Origin: Leuconostoc kimchii IMSNU 11154
GTDB lineage: Bacteria > Bacillota > Bacilli > Lactobacillales > Lactobacillaceae
Direction: 5' to 3'
NCBI RefSeq assembly: GCF_000092505.1
Contig: NC_014136.1
Location: 992,001 to 1,056,000, forward strand
Length of the DNA: 64,000 nucleotides
Below the pieces are notes generated by a model, which saw only the letters and a list, made by a program, of their open reading frames with translations, did no database searches and was not told the DNA's origin. Each line of letters begins with the position of its first letter. Position 1 is the first letter of the stretch. Below are positions 17,641 to 26,417 of the stretch, one piece after another. A program made the position numbers and the translations under genes.

Positions 17641-19233
17641 ATGGATCAGAAAAAAGTTTGGTTGGCCGCATTTAAAGCAGCTAACCATCGTAACCCAACA
17701 ATAGAAGAGGTCAGCAAAGCCGCAGAGCAAGGCTTTGTTTTACCAAATGACGACGCAACAGAAACAAGTCAGGCCGATGATACAGTAGAACCAGTGACGC
17801 CGTTAGTCACACCTGCAACAGCGTGGCGTGAAAAGTTTAAGTTAGATAATGGGCGGTTACCTAATCTTGATGAAGTACGTAACGCTAAGCAAAATGGTTT
17901 TCAAAGTACAAAGCCATTAGCACAACCAACACCAGAACCAACGCCGGAACCAGTGAATACAGTGCCGAAAACACCAATGGCAAAAGGTAAGAAAATTGCC
18001 TTGACTATTGGTATTGTCGTTGTTGCCATCATTATTGGCCTCTTTGTTTGGGGTAATAAGTATTACGCTAAGTCAGCCACAGCAGACCGCACGTTAACAG
18101 TATTGAAGTCTGGCAGTGCAACAAAATATGCTAAAAACATCGTGTGGTCTGATACTAAAAAGCCGATTAAATCAGATGAGTTAACACCTTTTGTGAATTA
18201 CATGAATGATGATAGTTGGTCAAAGCAACGTCAAAATAATGTCTATGATCAATTGATGTCTGGTGCAAGTGCAGACGGTTATACTTTCACACAGGTCGGC
18301 AAACATTTCTTGTTTTTCCCTGATTATAAGCTAACAATCAAGCCAGTTGATTTTGATGTTGCAACCAATAATAAGGGAATTACCCTTAAGATGAATGGCA
18401 AAACGATTGGCACATCTGATTCTGACAGCTATTCAAAACCCTTGAAGAGACAAGTCAGTGGTTTATATAAGTTTACTGCTACCGGAAAAATTAACGGGCA
18501 AGATGTTGCAACGAGTGATGAACGCACAATCAGCAGTAACACCAATGTCAACCTAGCCATTGATATGATTAGTTTTGATGTGAATTCAAACTTAACGTCA
18601 GGTGATCTATACATTGGTAATACGAAGATTGACACGTTGAAAGATGGGTTATTACAAGTTAAAAATATGCCAATTAGCAAGGGCGCAACGGCCTACGTTG
18701 AAGCTAAATTTGGCGATCAAACAATCAGATCAAGTAAAATGAGCTTGAAGGATTTGTATGATGGCGAGAGTATTGACTTAGATGCGAAGGGCTTGATGAC
18801 TGAAAGTGACGCTGATAATACGATTTCATCTATGTACAATGCGTTAGGTTCTTACGCATCCGACGAAGAAGACAGTGATAGCTTGACAATGTTTAAAAAT
18901 GGTGCCAACAATAAAGCTTATCAAGATTATAAGCAGATGATTCGCCATAATTTACATGATGCCAAACGTAATGCTGATTCTGTGTCATTTAACACGCCAG
19001 ATGTGAAGTCTGTTAAGCAAACAAGTCTGACCACAGCAGATGCGGTTTACCAAGTTAAAACTGATTTTTATTATGCTTCAGATACCGATAAAGATGGTGA
19101 TACATCTGGTGATTTGACGCAAACGTTCGAATTAACTGCTCATTTAGTTTATGACAAACGAAGTGATACATGGCAGATTGATTCGATTGATCCGGATCAA
19201 AAGAAAATTTCAGAAGATAGTACAGTCGACTAA
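17641..19233 (+). CDS. TcaA-like membrane-anchored protein with two W-F-NxRxP-EV motifs
   Basis: 530 aa. Residues 7-31 and 62-86 each carry the same strict motif as the preceding protein; a Pro/Glu/Thr linker (about 95-115) leads to one membrane segment (about 119-140). The extracellular part (141-530) has two or three beta-rich domains of the kind seen in TcaA (KLTIKPVDFDV..., MISFDVNSNLTSGDLYIGN..., EAKFGDQTIRSSK) and a C-terminal NTF2-like portion (about 390-520, ending YDKRSDTWQIDSIDPD). TcaA in staphylococci is linked to glycopeptide response and wall-teichoic-acid biology and has an N-terminal zinc ribbon; here that ribbon is replaced. The SD (GAGGTGAGA) lies about 12 nt upstream. Confidence 0.75.
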   Translation: MDQKKVWLAAFKAANHRNPTIEEVSKAAEQGFVLPNDDATETSQADDTVEPVTPLVTPATAWREKFKLDNGRLPNLDEVRNAKQNGFQSTKPLAQPTPEPTPEPVNTVPKTPMAKGKKIALTIGIVVVAIIIGLFVWGNKYYAKSATADRTLTVLKSGSATKYAKNIVWSDTKKPIKSDELTPFVNYMNDDSWSKQRQNNVYDQLMSGASADGYTFTQVGKHFLFFPDYKLTIKPVDFDVATNNKGITLKMNGKTIGTSDSDSYSKPLKRQVSGLYKFTATGKINGQDVATSDERTISSNTNVNLAIDMISFDVNSNLTSGDLYIGNTKIDTLKDGLLQVKNMPISKGATAYVEAKFGDQTIRSSKMSLKDLYDGESIDLDAKGLMTESDADNTISSMYNALGSYASDEEDSDSLTMFKNGANNKAYQDYKQMIRHNLHDAKRNADSVSFNTPDVKSVKQTSLTTADAVYQVKTDFYYASDTDKDGDTSGDLTQTFELTAHLVYDKRSDTWQIDSIDPDQKKISEDSTVD

Positions 19234-19270
19234 AAAATGACCCAATACATACAGTATTGGGTCATTTTTA
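19232..19270. terminator. Bidirectional terminator
   Basis: A 16-bp perfect stem (19233-19248 with 19254-19269; core ATGACCCAATAC) and 5-nt loop. It serves the TcaA-like gene and the convergent nuclease gene, overlapping the nuclease stop codon. Confidence 0.92.
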
Positions 19271-20143
19271 TTTTACTTGATTGGAAATCTTGACCTTAGC
19301 AGTTTTATAATCGATTTGAATACCTGGTTGAACATTGAAAATCCAATAGTTGAAATTTAACGTCTTCCCGTTATCTTGAACTGATTTAGCCATATAGTGC
19401 ACACCGCGTGCCAAGCGGTCGTCACCAACATAAAGTGGGGTCACTTGCGCGCGAATTTTTATATTTGGGTGCTTTTTTATGGCATCACGAATATCATCTT
19501 CAGGTACAAGTTGACCAGGGTAAGCATTTTGTACACGGGTACCAGTGGTCATATTTTCAGTCACCATCGTTGGCATACCAAAGAATTGATAACCGACAAT
19601 ATGTGACTTATTCCATAGTGCCTGTTTCCCGTTTCCTAATTTGACATTAGGGTTATTATGATAGCCACCAACCCACTTTTGACCATCAAAGCGATCATTG
19701 ATAAACCAACCTGAAGGACGGACATCATAGCCAATTCTTTCTGGACGCGCAGTTACTTTATTAATAGCGGATTGACTAGCTAAAAAGTTACCTTGCTGTG
19801 AACGCCCTTGATTATCAAGCGGGGATAAACTCAGACCATCAACGGGACGTAACTTTGAGGCTTGTGACGGAAATGTTTGTGTCAATTCTTCATTTGTGAA
19901 AGTTGCTTGATTATTATTGATATGAACAATGTCACCATCTAGTGTGCCATCCCATTTCAAATTTAAGAGTGCTTGGTTATTTGTAGCTGTTACTTTGGCA
20001 TACTTTGATTTTGGTGCAGGGGTGCCATGATGATCTTGTTGACTTTGCCAAAAATAAAAGCCAAACAGCGCAATAACAATAATTAAAGATAATAATTTAT
20101 TTTGTGGGGGTTGTTTCCGTTTATAGGTCCGTTTTCTTGCCAT
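19268..20143 (-). CDS. Membrane-anchored DNA/RNA non-specific endonuclease
   Basis: 291 aa from ATG 20143, chosen because GGAGAATAACG precedes it; an in-frame extension upstream has no SD. A basic N-terminus (RKRTYKRKQ) and one membrane segment (about residues 18-35) put the nuclease domain outside. Family features: GYDVRPSGWFIND, DGQKWVGGYHN, and NKSHIVGYQFFG near residue 188, the position of the usual DRGHxxGY catalytic box. The D-R-G of DRGH is replaced by N-K-S while the histidine is kept. Relatives (EndA, Sda1) degrade DNA at the surface or during competence uptake. The coiA gene lies in the same window, but no direct link is visible. Confidence 0.82.
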   Translation of the reverse strand: MARKRTYKRKQPPQNKLLSLIIVIALFGFYFWQSQQDHHGTPAPKSKYAKVTATNNQALLNLKWDGTLDGDIVHINNNQATFTNEELTQTFPSQASKLRPVDGLSLSPLDNQGRSQQGNFLASQSAINKVTARPERIGYDVRPSGWFINDRFDGQKWVGGYHNNPNVKLGNGKQALWNKSHIVGYQFFGMPTMVTENMTTGTRVQNAYPGQLVPEDDIRDAIKKHPNIKIRAQVTPLYVGDDRLARGVHYMAKSVQDNGKTLNFNYWIFNVQPGIQIDYKTAKVKISNQVK

Positions 20144-20187
20144 CGTTATTCTCCATATCAAATCTTTTAAAATCATACCATTTTTAA

Positions 20188-20229
20188 CGCAAAATAAAAA
20201 CCAGACCATGCTGTTTAATTAGCATGACC
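20188..20229 (-). terminator. Terminator of the HD-hydrolase gene
   Basis: Read on the minus strand, GGTCATGCT (20229-20221) pairs with 20212-20204 (two G-U pairs), followed by a T-rich tail. It separates the HD gene from the nuclease gene. Confidence 0.7.
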
Positions 20230-20242
20230 TAGGTTGATTAAA

Positions 20243-20899
20243 TCATTTCGACAAATCCCATTCTGCTTTAAATTGTTCGAGGAAATCAAGCATGAATTGA
20301 TGACGACTGACAGCAATTTGACGTGCAGTTTCAGTGTTTAAACGGTCTTTTATCAGTAATAATTTTTCATAAAAGTGATTAATTGTTGTACTATCATCGT
20401 TACGATATTGCGCTTTATTTTTCGCAATGCGCGGGGCAATATTTGGATCATATAAGGTGCGGTTTTTGACAGCACCATAAGTTATTGCCCGCGTGACAGC
20501 AATAGCACCAACAGCTTCTAAGCGATCGGCATCTTGTACAATTTGACCGTTAATATCAAGCGGTTTAGCTTGACCCTCAAGTGACTTGGACCACGACATA
20601 TTGTCGATAATTGCAATGATATGATCAATCGTATCTTGTGTGATTTCAAGATGTTGTAAAAATTGTATGAGATTGGCCTTCGCTTCTAAGGCTTCGGCTT
20701 CAGTATTGAATAATTTATCATCGTACACATCATGTAACAATGCAGCAGCGCGAACTACAAAAGCATCGGCACTTGGTTCGTTAAGCAAAATTCTGTTAGC
20801 TAAAGCAACGACACGATTGATGTGGTCCACGCTATGACCTGAATTGTCTTGATCCAATGCTTGTTGCATATAATGCGTGATTTCTGTAAGTTCTGTCAT
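20243..20899 (-). CDS. HD domain hydrolase
   Basis: 218 aa. HD-fold metal ligands are seen: H in SGHSVDHINRV near residue 20, HD in ALLHDVYDD near residue 54, and D in VQDADRLEAVGAI near residue 118. This is the YedJ/YpgQ-type family of small metal-dependent phosphohydrolases; nucleotide substrates have been reported for relatives, but none can be assigned here. A GGGGAA SD lies upstream on the minus strand. Transcribed alone, divergent from metG. Confidence 0.88.
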   Translation of the reverse strand: MTELTEITHYMQQALDQDNSGHSVDHINRVVALANRILLNEPSADAFVVRAAALLHDVYDDKLFNTEAEALEAKANLIQFLQHLEITQDTIDHIIAIIDNMSWSKSLEGQAKPLDINGQIVQDADRLEAVGAIAVTRAITYGAVKNRTLYDPNIAPRIAKNKAQYRNDDSTTINHFYEKLLLIKDRLNTETARQIAVSRHQFMLDFLEQFKAEWDLSK

Positions 20900-21124
20900 G
20901 ATTCATTCCCCTTTATCAATCATCATTGTTCTAACGTAGTTAGTTTATCAGTTTTATGCTCACGATGAAAGGCCAAAATTTGTCTTATATGGGTGAGCGT
21001 CGTTTAATTTCAGAGAAAAACTATGAAAAATGCGTCAACTTCGTTATAATTATCTTATAAAGTAGGCCTCATACGGCAAGAACACGTCTCATTAATTGAT
21101 GGCGTGATAGAAAGAGAGACTCAT

Positions 21125-23236
21125 ATGTCAGAACCAAATAATGTCCTTTTTAACACAGCTAATCTTACAGATTCGGCAGTCGTTTATGATAAATTTTCAA
21201 AAGCAGAACAACAATTTTCTGTCAAGAAAGATAAGACTTTCTATATTACAACACCAATTTATTATCCATCTGGTAAATTACAATTAGGGAATACCTATAC
21301 AACAGTTTTAGCAGATGCTGCTGCACGGTACCATCGTTTACTTGGTGAAGACGTTCATTTTTTGACAGGTACGGATGAACACGGACTTAAAATACAACAA
21401 AAAGCGCAAGCTGCAGGTATATCTGAGATTGATTACTTAGATGGTATGGCTAAAGATATTAAAACACTTTGGTCTTTGATGGATATTTCATATGATGACT
21501 TTATTCGTACAACAGAAGATCGTCATGAAAAAGCAGTTCAAAAAATATTTACCACATTACTTGAAAACGATGACATTTATAAAGGTGAATATGAAGGTTG
21601 GTATTCTGTTTCTGATGAGGAATACTTCACAGAATCACAACTAGCTGAAGTATTTCGGGATGAAGATGGTAATATGATTGGTGGTAAGGCACCATCAGGT
21701 CATGAAGTTGAATTAGTTAAAGAAGAAGCATACTTCTTCAAAATGAGTAAGTATGCCGATTGGTTATTAGAATACTACAAGTCACATCCGGAATTTATTC
21801 AACCAGAAGCGCGTATGAACGAAATGATTAATAATTTCATCGCACCAGGATTGGAAGATCTAGCCGTGACACGTGCTTCTGTGGATTGGGGAATTCCAGT
21901 ACCAGGAGATGAAAAGCATGTCATTTATGTCTGGATTGATGCCTTATCAAACTACATCACAGCGCTTGGTTATGACTCTGACAATACGGAGGCATTTGAT
22001 AAATTCTGGCCAGCCAATGTCCAATTAGTTGGAAAAGAAATTGTGCGTTTCCATACGATTTATTGGCCAATTATGTTGCATGCTTTAGGTCTTGAGTTAC
22101 CAAAATCGGTTATTGGCCATGGTTGGCTTGTCATGAAAGACGGTAAAATGTCTAAGTCTAAGGGAAATGTGATTTATCCCGAAGTCTTAGAAGCGCGTTA
22201 TGGTCTGGATGCTGTACGCTATTACTTATTGCGTGCCATGCCATTTGGCAATGATGGTGTCTTCACACCCGAAGACTTCGTGGCGCGTGTGAACTTTGAC
22301 TTAGCTAATGATTTGGGTAACTTATTAAACCGTACAGTGGCGATGATTAATAAGTATGAAGGCGGCGTTGTACCACAATTGCAAACTGGCCAAACTGACT
22401 TTGACGAAGATTTGGTACGTACGGTGGAAGAAGCCATCGTGTCTTATAATCAAAACTTTAAAGCACTGCGAACAGCTGATGCTTTGGAAAATGTTTGGGT
22501 CATCATTCGACGTGCTAATAAGTACATCGATGAAACACAACCATGGGTTTTGGCTAAAGATGACACGCAAAAGGCTATACTATCAAATGTTATGGCACAT
22601 TTAGCAGGTGCCTTGCGTATTGTTGCTGTACTGCTACAACCAGTGTTAACACAAGCACCACGCAAAATATACGAACAACTTGGTTTTGAGTATCCTGAAA
22701 ACGGCGTACGCATTGCTGGATTAACATTTGGACAGTTGCCAACTGGTGGCAAAGTTGTTAAAAAGGGTGAACCCATTTTCCCACGTCAAAATGTTGAAGA
22801 AGAAGTGACCTTTATTTCCGGATTGGTATCAAAAGACACAAAGGGTAAGGGTCGTGCAGTGAAAGAAGAAGCGAAAAAGACGGCGGTGACAGAAACGTCA
22901 GAACGTGACTTGATTACTTATGATGATTTTGCAAAAATTGAAATTTTAGCAGCTAAAATTGTGAGTGGGGAAATTGTTGAAAAGTCTGAAAAGTTACTCA
23001 AGTTTACGCTTGATGATGGTTCAGGTAAACCACGACAAATTCTATCAGGTATTCGTAAATGGTACGCTGATCCAACTGTATTAGTTGGCAAGACAGTAGC
23101 TATCGTGGCTAACATGAAGCCACGTAAAATGGCAGGTGAGTTGTCAGAGGGGATGATTTTATCGGCTGAGAAAAATGATATTGTCACAGTGACTATTTTG
23201 CCAGATTCAATTGAACCGGGCTCAGGCATTGAGTAA
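21125..23236 (+). CDS. metG: Methionyl-tRNA synthetase with C-terminal tRNA-binding domain
   Basis: 703 aa from ATG 21125 (AGAGAG just upstream). Charges tRNA-Met. Catalytic core: PIYYPSGKLQLGN (residues 44-56), TGTDEHGLKIQQ, YVWIDALSNY, HGWLVMKDGKMSKSKGN (KMSKS at 341-345), anticodon-binding helices, and a fused EMAP/Trbp111-like domain (about 595-703, IEILAAKIVSGEI... SEGMILSAE). Two oddities: a ~38-residue N-terminal extension before the conserved YITTPIYYPS, and a HIGH-box that reads Q53-L-G-N. No T-box leader elements (such as the AGGGTGG box) are visible between 20900 and 21125. A terminator follows. Confidence 0.95.
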   Translation: MSEPNNVLFNTANLTDSAVVYDKFSKAEQQFSVKKDKTFYITTPIYYPSGKLQLGNTYTTVLADAAARYHRLLGEDVHFLTGTDEHGLKIQQKAQAAGISEIDYLDGMAKDIKTLWSLMDISYDDFIRTTEDRHEKAVQKIFTTLLENDDIYKGEYEGWYSVSDEEYFTESQLAEVFRDEDGNMIGGKAPSGHEVELVKEEAYFFKMSKYADWLLEYYKSHPEFIQPEARMNEMINNFIAPGLEDLAVTRASVDWGIPVPGDEKHVIYVWIDALSNYITALGYDSDNTEAFDKFWPANVQLVGKEIVRFHTIYWPIMLHALGLELPKSVIGHGWLVMKDGKMSKSKGNVIYPEVLEARYGLDAVRYYLLRAMPFGNDGVFTPEDFVARVNFDLANDLGNLLNRTVAMINKYEGGVVPQLQTGQTDFDEDLVRTVEEAIVSYNQNFKALRTADALENVWVIIRRANKYIDETQPWVLAKDDTQKAILSNVMAHLAGALRIVAVLLQPVLTQAPRKIYEQLGFEYPENGVRIAGLTFGQLPTGGKVVKKGEPIFPRQNVEEEVTFISGLVSKDTKGKGRAVKEEAKKTAVTETSERDLITYDDFAKIEILAAKIVSGEIVEKSEKLLKFTLDDGSGKPRQILSGIRKWYADPTVLVGKTVAIVANMKPRKMAGELSEGMILSAEKNDIVTVTILPDSIEPGSGIE

Positions 23237-23242
23237 TAAGGA

Positions 23243-23268
23243 GGCAACTTTTAGTAGTTGCTTTTTTA
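23243..23268 (+). terminator. metG terminator
   Basis: A short GCAAC/GTTGC stem with an 8-nt loop followed by six T, directly after the metG stop. Confidence 0.75.
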
Positions 23269-23344
23269 TTTGATTTGACGAAAGTGAAATTGTTAACTAA
23301 AATGATATATAAAGTAAACATTTTAATCATGGCGGAGGGAAATA

Positions 23345-24331
23345 ATGAATACAGCTGATAAATTATTGGATTTGTTGATTAATGCAACTGATGATGGTTG
23401 GGTGTCAGGTGAGTCGATTGCACAGCAGTTAGGCATGACTCGCACTGCCATCTGGAAGTCGATTAAAAAACTTGAATCTCAGGGGCATCTGATTAATAGT
23501 GTCCGTGGGAAAGGCTATCAATATGTTGAGGGCGCTAAAATTTCCGTTGCTGGTATTAATAAGTATTCAAAATATGATGTTGAGCTTAAAGTATTTGATA
23601 CGATTGACTCGACTAATGTGTATGCAAGAGAAAAGTTATCTTCTGGTGAAATTACTCAAAACACAGTGATTGTTAGTGAGCGGATGTCGGCGGGTATTGG
23701 TCGATTGGGACGCAGTTTCTTTTCGCCTAAAAATACGGGGATGTATGTCACTTTTGCTTTACCATTGCCTGTTGGTACAACAGTCAATCCTGGCCGTTTG
23801 ACGACGAGTACAGCAGTAGCGACATCAAAAATGGTTAAGGAAGTATTTGACATTGATATCGCGTTTAAATGGGTCAACGATTTATTGTATCAGGATAAAA
23901 AAGTTGGTGGTATTTTAACCGAGGCTATAACAGATTTTGAAAGTCAACAGTTTTCATCGCTGGCTGTGGGTATTGGCATGAACCTTGCCAATCCTGAGGG
24001 TGGATTTCCAGCAGAAATCACGGACAAAGCTGGTGCGTTAACTGACGAACTGATTGTATCAAGAAACAAGGTAATCGGTCTGTTAATTAATTATTTCTTT
24101 GATATGTATCAGAATTACCAAGATGGTCGTTATATACCACAATATCGTGAAAGGGTAGTCGGTATTGGACAATACGTTGAATTAAAACGGGGCCAGATCA
24201 ATTTGACCGGCACAATTAAAGCAATTGATGATGATGGTCGATTAGTGCTTGATACAAAAGAAGGGACGGTATATGTTAATTCTGGTGAAATTACTAAATT
24301 AATGTTGCCAAACAATAATTATCAAGGGTAA
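23345..24331 (+). CDS. birA: Biotin--protein ligase and biotin operon repressor
   Basis: 328 aa, the bifunctional class. An N-terminal winged helix (about 1-65: SIAQQLGMTRTAIWKSIKKLESQG) binds DNA; the central ligase (about 85-270) has SERMSAGIGRLGRSFFSP, KWVNDLLYQDKKVGGILTE and GIGMNLANP; a C-terminal SH3-like domain follows. It forms biotinyl-AMP, biotinylates AccB (encoded at 35664) and represses biotin genes when biotin is plentiful. GGCGGAGGGA precedes the ATG. Its likely targets are the two palindromes at 24964-25049 between bioY and bioA. Confidence 0.95.
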   Translation: MNTADKLLDLLINATDDGWVSGESIAQQLGMTRTAIWKSIKKLESQGHLINSVRGKGYQYVEGAKISVAGINKYSKYDVELKVFDTIDSTNVYAREKLSSGEITQNTVIVSERMSAGIGRLGRSFFSPKNTGMYVTFALPLPVGTTVNPGRLTTSTAVATSKMVKEVFDIDIAFKWVNDLLYQDKKVGGILTEAITDFESQQFSSLAVGIGMNLANPEGGFPAEITDKAGALTDELIVSRNKVIGLLINYFFDMYQNYQDGRYIPQYRERVVGIGQYVELKRGQINLTGTIKAIDDDGRLVLDTKEGTVYVNSGEITKLMLPNNNYQG

Positions 24332-24339
24332 TTAAGAAG

Positions 24340-24370
24340 AGCATTCACAAATTTTTGTGGATGCTTTTTT
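24340..24370 (+). terminator. Terminator between birA and bioY
   Basis: An 11-bp stem (AGCATTCACAA with TTGTGGATGCT, one G-U pair), 4-nt loop, then six T. It overlaps the 3' end of the convergent bioY gene and may act weakly on the other strand. Confidence 0.85.
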
Positions 24371-24938
24371 AATGCAGTCTTTTGATAATTTGTAATTCTG
24401 CTAAGGTGACAAAGAAAATCAAGATAATATCGATCATAAAATCAATCAAACTGGTAAATCCTAGTAGTCCTGTGACTTTAATTGTGTCACCTATATAAAA
24501 TTTAATAATCAAACATTTATAGACAAAACCAATTAAGTGAATCATAACTAAACAAATATAATTACTGATTAGGGTATTTAAGAATCGATGATGATTAAAT
24601 AGTGTGTTGCCTTTTCTAACGATAGTGGCAAAAAATGGCATCAGTGTAAAAGCTATCAAAAAACCAAAAGTTACCCTAAATACATAACCTAAGCCACCAC
24701 CAGAAGCAAATATAGGCAAGCCTAATAAGCCAGATACAAGATAAAGTATTGTTAACCAACTGCCATATTTTGCACCGAGAATGGGATAAATTAAGAAAAT
24801 AAATGCCGTTTGTAGTGAAATATAGTCGTAAAACGGAATAGGAATGGCTATTTTTGAAGAAATGACCAATAATGCAAAATAAATGCCAATTTTACTAATA
24901 GTTTGTGCGTCTATACGAACGTTAGTTTGTTTTTCCAT
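24369..24938 (-). CDS. bioY: Biotin transporter substrate-binding subunit BioY
   Basis: 189 aa with about six membrane segments. The BioY signature is clear: PIPFYDYISLQTAF, then GLPIFASGGGLGYVFRVTFGFLIAF near residues 73-97. It is the S-component that captures biotin and can work with shared ECF ATPases. AAGGA lies 9 nt before the ATG on the minus strand. Divergent from bioA with two BirA-like palindromes between them, so import and synthesis are probably repressed together. Confidence 0.93.
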   Translation of the reverse strand: MEKQTNVRIDAQTISKIGIYFALLVISSKIAIPIPFYDYISLQTAFIFLIYPILGAKYGSWLTILYLVSGLLGLPIFASGGGLGYVFRVTFGFLIAFTLMPFFATIVRKGNTLFNHHRFLNTLISNYICLVMIHLIGFVYKCLIIKFYIGDTIKVTGLLGFTSLIDFMIDIILIFFVTLAELQIIKRLH

Positions 24939-24963
24939 GGTTTAGTATCCTTATATGCTATAA

Positions 24964-24995
24964 ATGTTAACCTGTTTCAAATAAAAAGATAACAT
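24964..24995. promoter_or_regulatory. BirA-like operator 1 (bioY side)
   Basis: ATGTTAACC, 15-nt gap, GATAACAT: an inverted repeat matching the BirA half-site logic of Firmicutes (TGTTAACC ... GGTTAACA) with some mismatches. It lies 26 nt before the bioY start. Confidence 0.7.
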
Positions 24996-25008
24996 CAAAT
25001 GCAAAGTG

Positions 25009-25038
25009 TTGTCAAATGTGTTAACCTTAAAATGTAAT
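25009..25038 (+). promoter_or_regulatory. Promoter for bioA-bioD
   Basis: TTGTCA, 18-nt spacer, TGTAAT. The -10 and spacer are covered by BirA-like operator 2. Confidence 0.6.
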
Positions 25039-25049
25039 AAAGTTAACAT
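25019..25049. promoter_or_regulatory. BirA-like operator 2 (bioA side)
   Basis: TGTTAACC, 15-nt gap, GTTAACAT: a good inverted repeat directly over the bioA promoter, 18 nt before the bioA ATG. The half-sites are almost those of operator 1. Confidence 0.8.
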
Positions 25050-25067
25050 TTATCCCGGAGGTATAAT

Positions 25068-26417
25068 ATGAATTATCAAAAACGTAGTCAAGAAGTATTA
25101 TGGCTACCATTTACACAAATGAAAGTCTATGATGAAGAGCCAATTGTCATTGAAAGTGGACGAGGTATTCGACTACGAGATACTAATGACAATGAGTACT
25201 ATGACGCGAACTCATCAGTTTGGTTAAATGCACTAGGACACCATAACAATGAGTTAAATCAAGCCATTATTGATCAATTAGAACAAATTGCTCATTCATC
25301 AACGTTGGGTATGGCCAACGTACCAGCTATTGCTTTGGCAGATAAGTTGGTCAGTTTAATGCCGACAGGATTGGATCGTGTTTTTTACTCCGATAGTGGT
25401 GCTACAGCAATGGAAATTGCAATGAAAATGGCTTTCCAATACTGGCTAAATATTGGCATCAATACTAAAAAGAGATTTGTTACAATGCAAAATGGCTATC
25501 ATGGTGATACGATTGGTGCGATGAGTGTTGGTGATATCGACATTTATCATAAAATCTATGAGCCGCTGTTATTTAAAAATTACATTGCGCCATATCCTAA
25601 TGTCTATCATCACGAGTCTCACGATCCAGAGATAACAAAAAAAGATTGCTTAGAAAAATTAGAAGCTATTCTGAGTCAACATCATCATGAGATTTGTGCA
25701 CTGACAATTGAACCGATGATGCAGGGCGCTGGAGGAATGATCGACATGCCCCATGGTTTTTTAAGTGGTGTGCGCGAACTTTGCTCAAAATATCATGTTT
25801 TAATGATTGCTGATGAAGTTGCTGTTGGATTTGGGCGAACAGGTAAAATTTTAGCATGTGATCATGAAAATGTTGTGCCAGATATTTTGGCAGCTGGGAA
25901 AATGCTGACAGGTGGCTATTTGCCATTGGCCATCACTATGGCGTCTGAAAAAATATATCAAGCGTTTTATGATGATTATGATGAAATGAAAACATTATTT
26001 CATGGGCATTCTTATACTGGTAATCAATTGGATTGTGCCGTAGCTTTAAAGAATTTAGAACTGTATGAAAAATATAATATAATTGAAAATGTGACAGAAA
26101 ATGCAGCTTATATGCATAATGAATTACAGCTACTGTATGCTATAGAGAGTGTCGGCAATATTCGACAAATTGGTTACATGGTTGGTATCGAATTAGTTCA
26201 GAATAAAGCGACTCGGCAACCTTTTGATTCTCACCTAAGGGTCGCTTGGCGCGCGACACTGATGATGCGAAAACTTGGTTTACTCACAAGGCCACTAGGT
26301 GATACCATTGCTTTCTTACCGCCACTGATTTCAACAAAAGAAGAAATAAAGCAGATGATTTCTATCATCAAGGCAGGTATTCAGCGTGTGACGGAAGAAG
26401 TGAACGATGGGAAATAA
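25068..26417 (+). CDS. bioA: 8-amino-7-oxononanoate aminotransferase, Bacillus BioK-like
   Basis: 449-aa class III PLP aminotransferase converting KAPA to DAPA in biotin synthesis. Seen: [15 protein letters not shown] start, [55 protein letters not shown], and the PLP lysine in [14 protein letters not shown]; late [11 protein letters not shown] and LTRPLGD. From memory the sequence tracks the B. subtilis enzyme (BioK) closely. That enzyme uses lysine and not S-adenosylmethionine as amino donor; the donor here is inference. GGAGG lies 7 nt before the ATG. Overlaps bioD by 11 nt. Confidence 0.92.
   Translation: MNYQKRSQEVLWLPFTQMKVYDEEPIVIESGRGIRLRDTNDNEYYDANSSVWLNALGHHNNELNQAIIDQLEQIAHSSTLGMANVPAIALADKLVSLMPTGLDRVFYSDSGATAMEIAMKMAFQYWLNIGINTKKRFVTMQNGYHGDTIGAMSVGDIDIYHKIYEPLLFKNYIAPYPNVYHHESHDPEITKKDCLEKLEAILSQHHHEICALTIEPMMQGAGGMIDMPHGFLSGVRELCSKYHVLMIADEVAVGFGRTGKILACDHENVVPDILAAGKMLTGGYLPLAITMASEKIYQAFYDDYDEMKTLFHGHSYTGNQLDCAVALKNLELYEKYNIIENVTENAAYMHNELQLLYAIESVGNIRQIGYMVGIELVQNKATRQPFDSHLRVAWRATLMMRKLGLLTRPLGDTIAFLPPLISTKEEIKQMISIIKAGIQRVTEEVNDGK

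Noticed and set aside
20900..21124. T-box or SAM riboswitch before metG
   Set aside because: No AGGGTGG T-box motif and no terminator/antiterminator pair can be found; only a short leader is seen.
22222..22776. Antisense frames across metG
   Set aside because: All are shadows of the metG reading frame without start signals.
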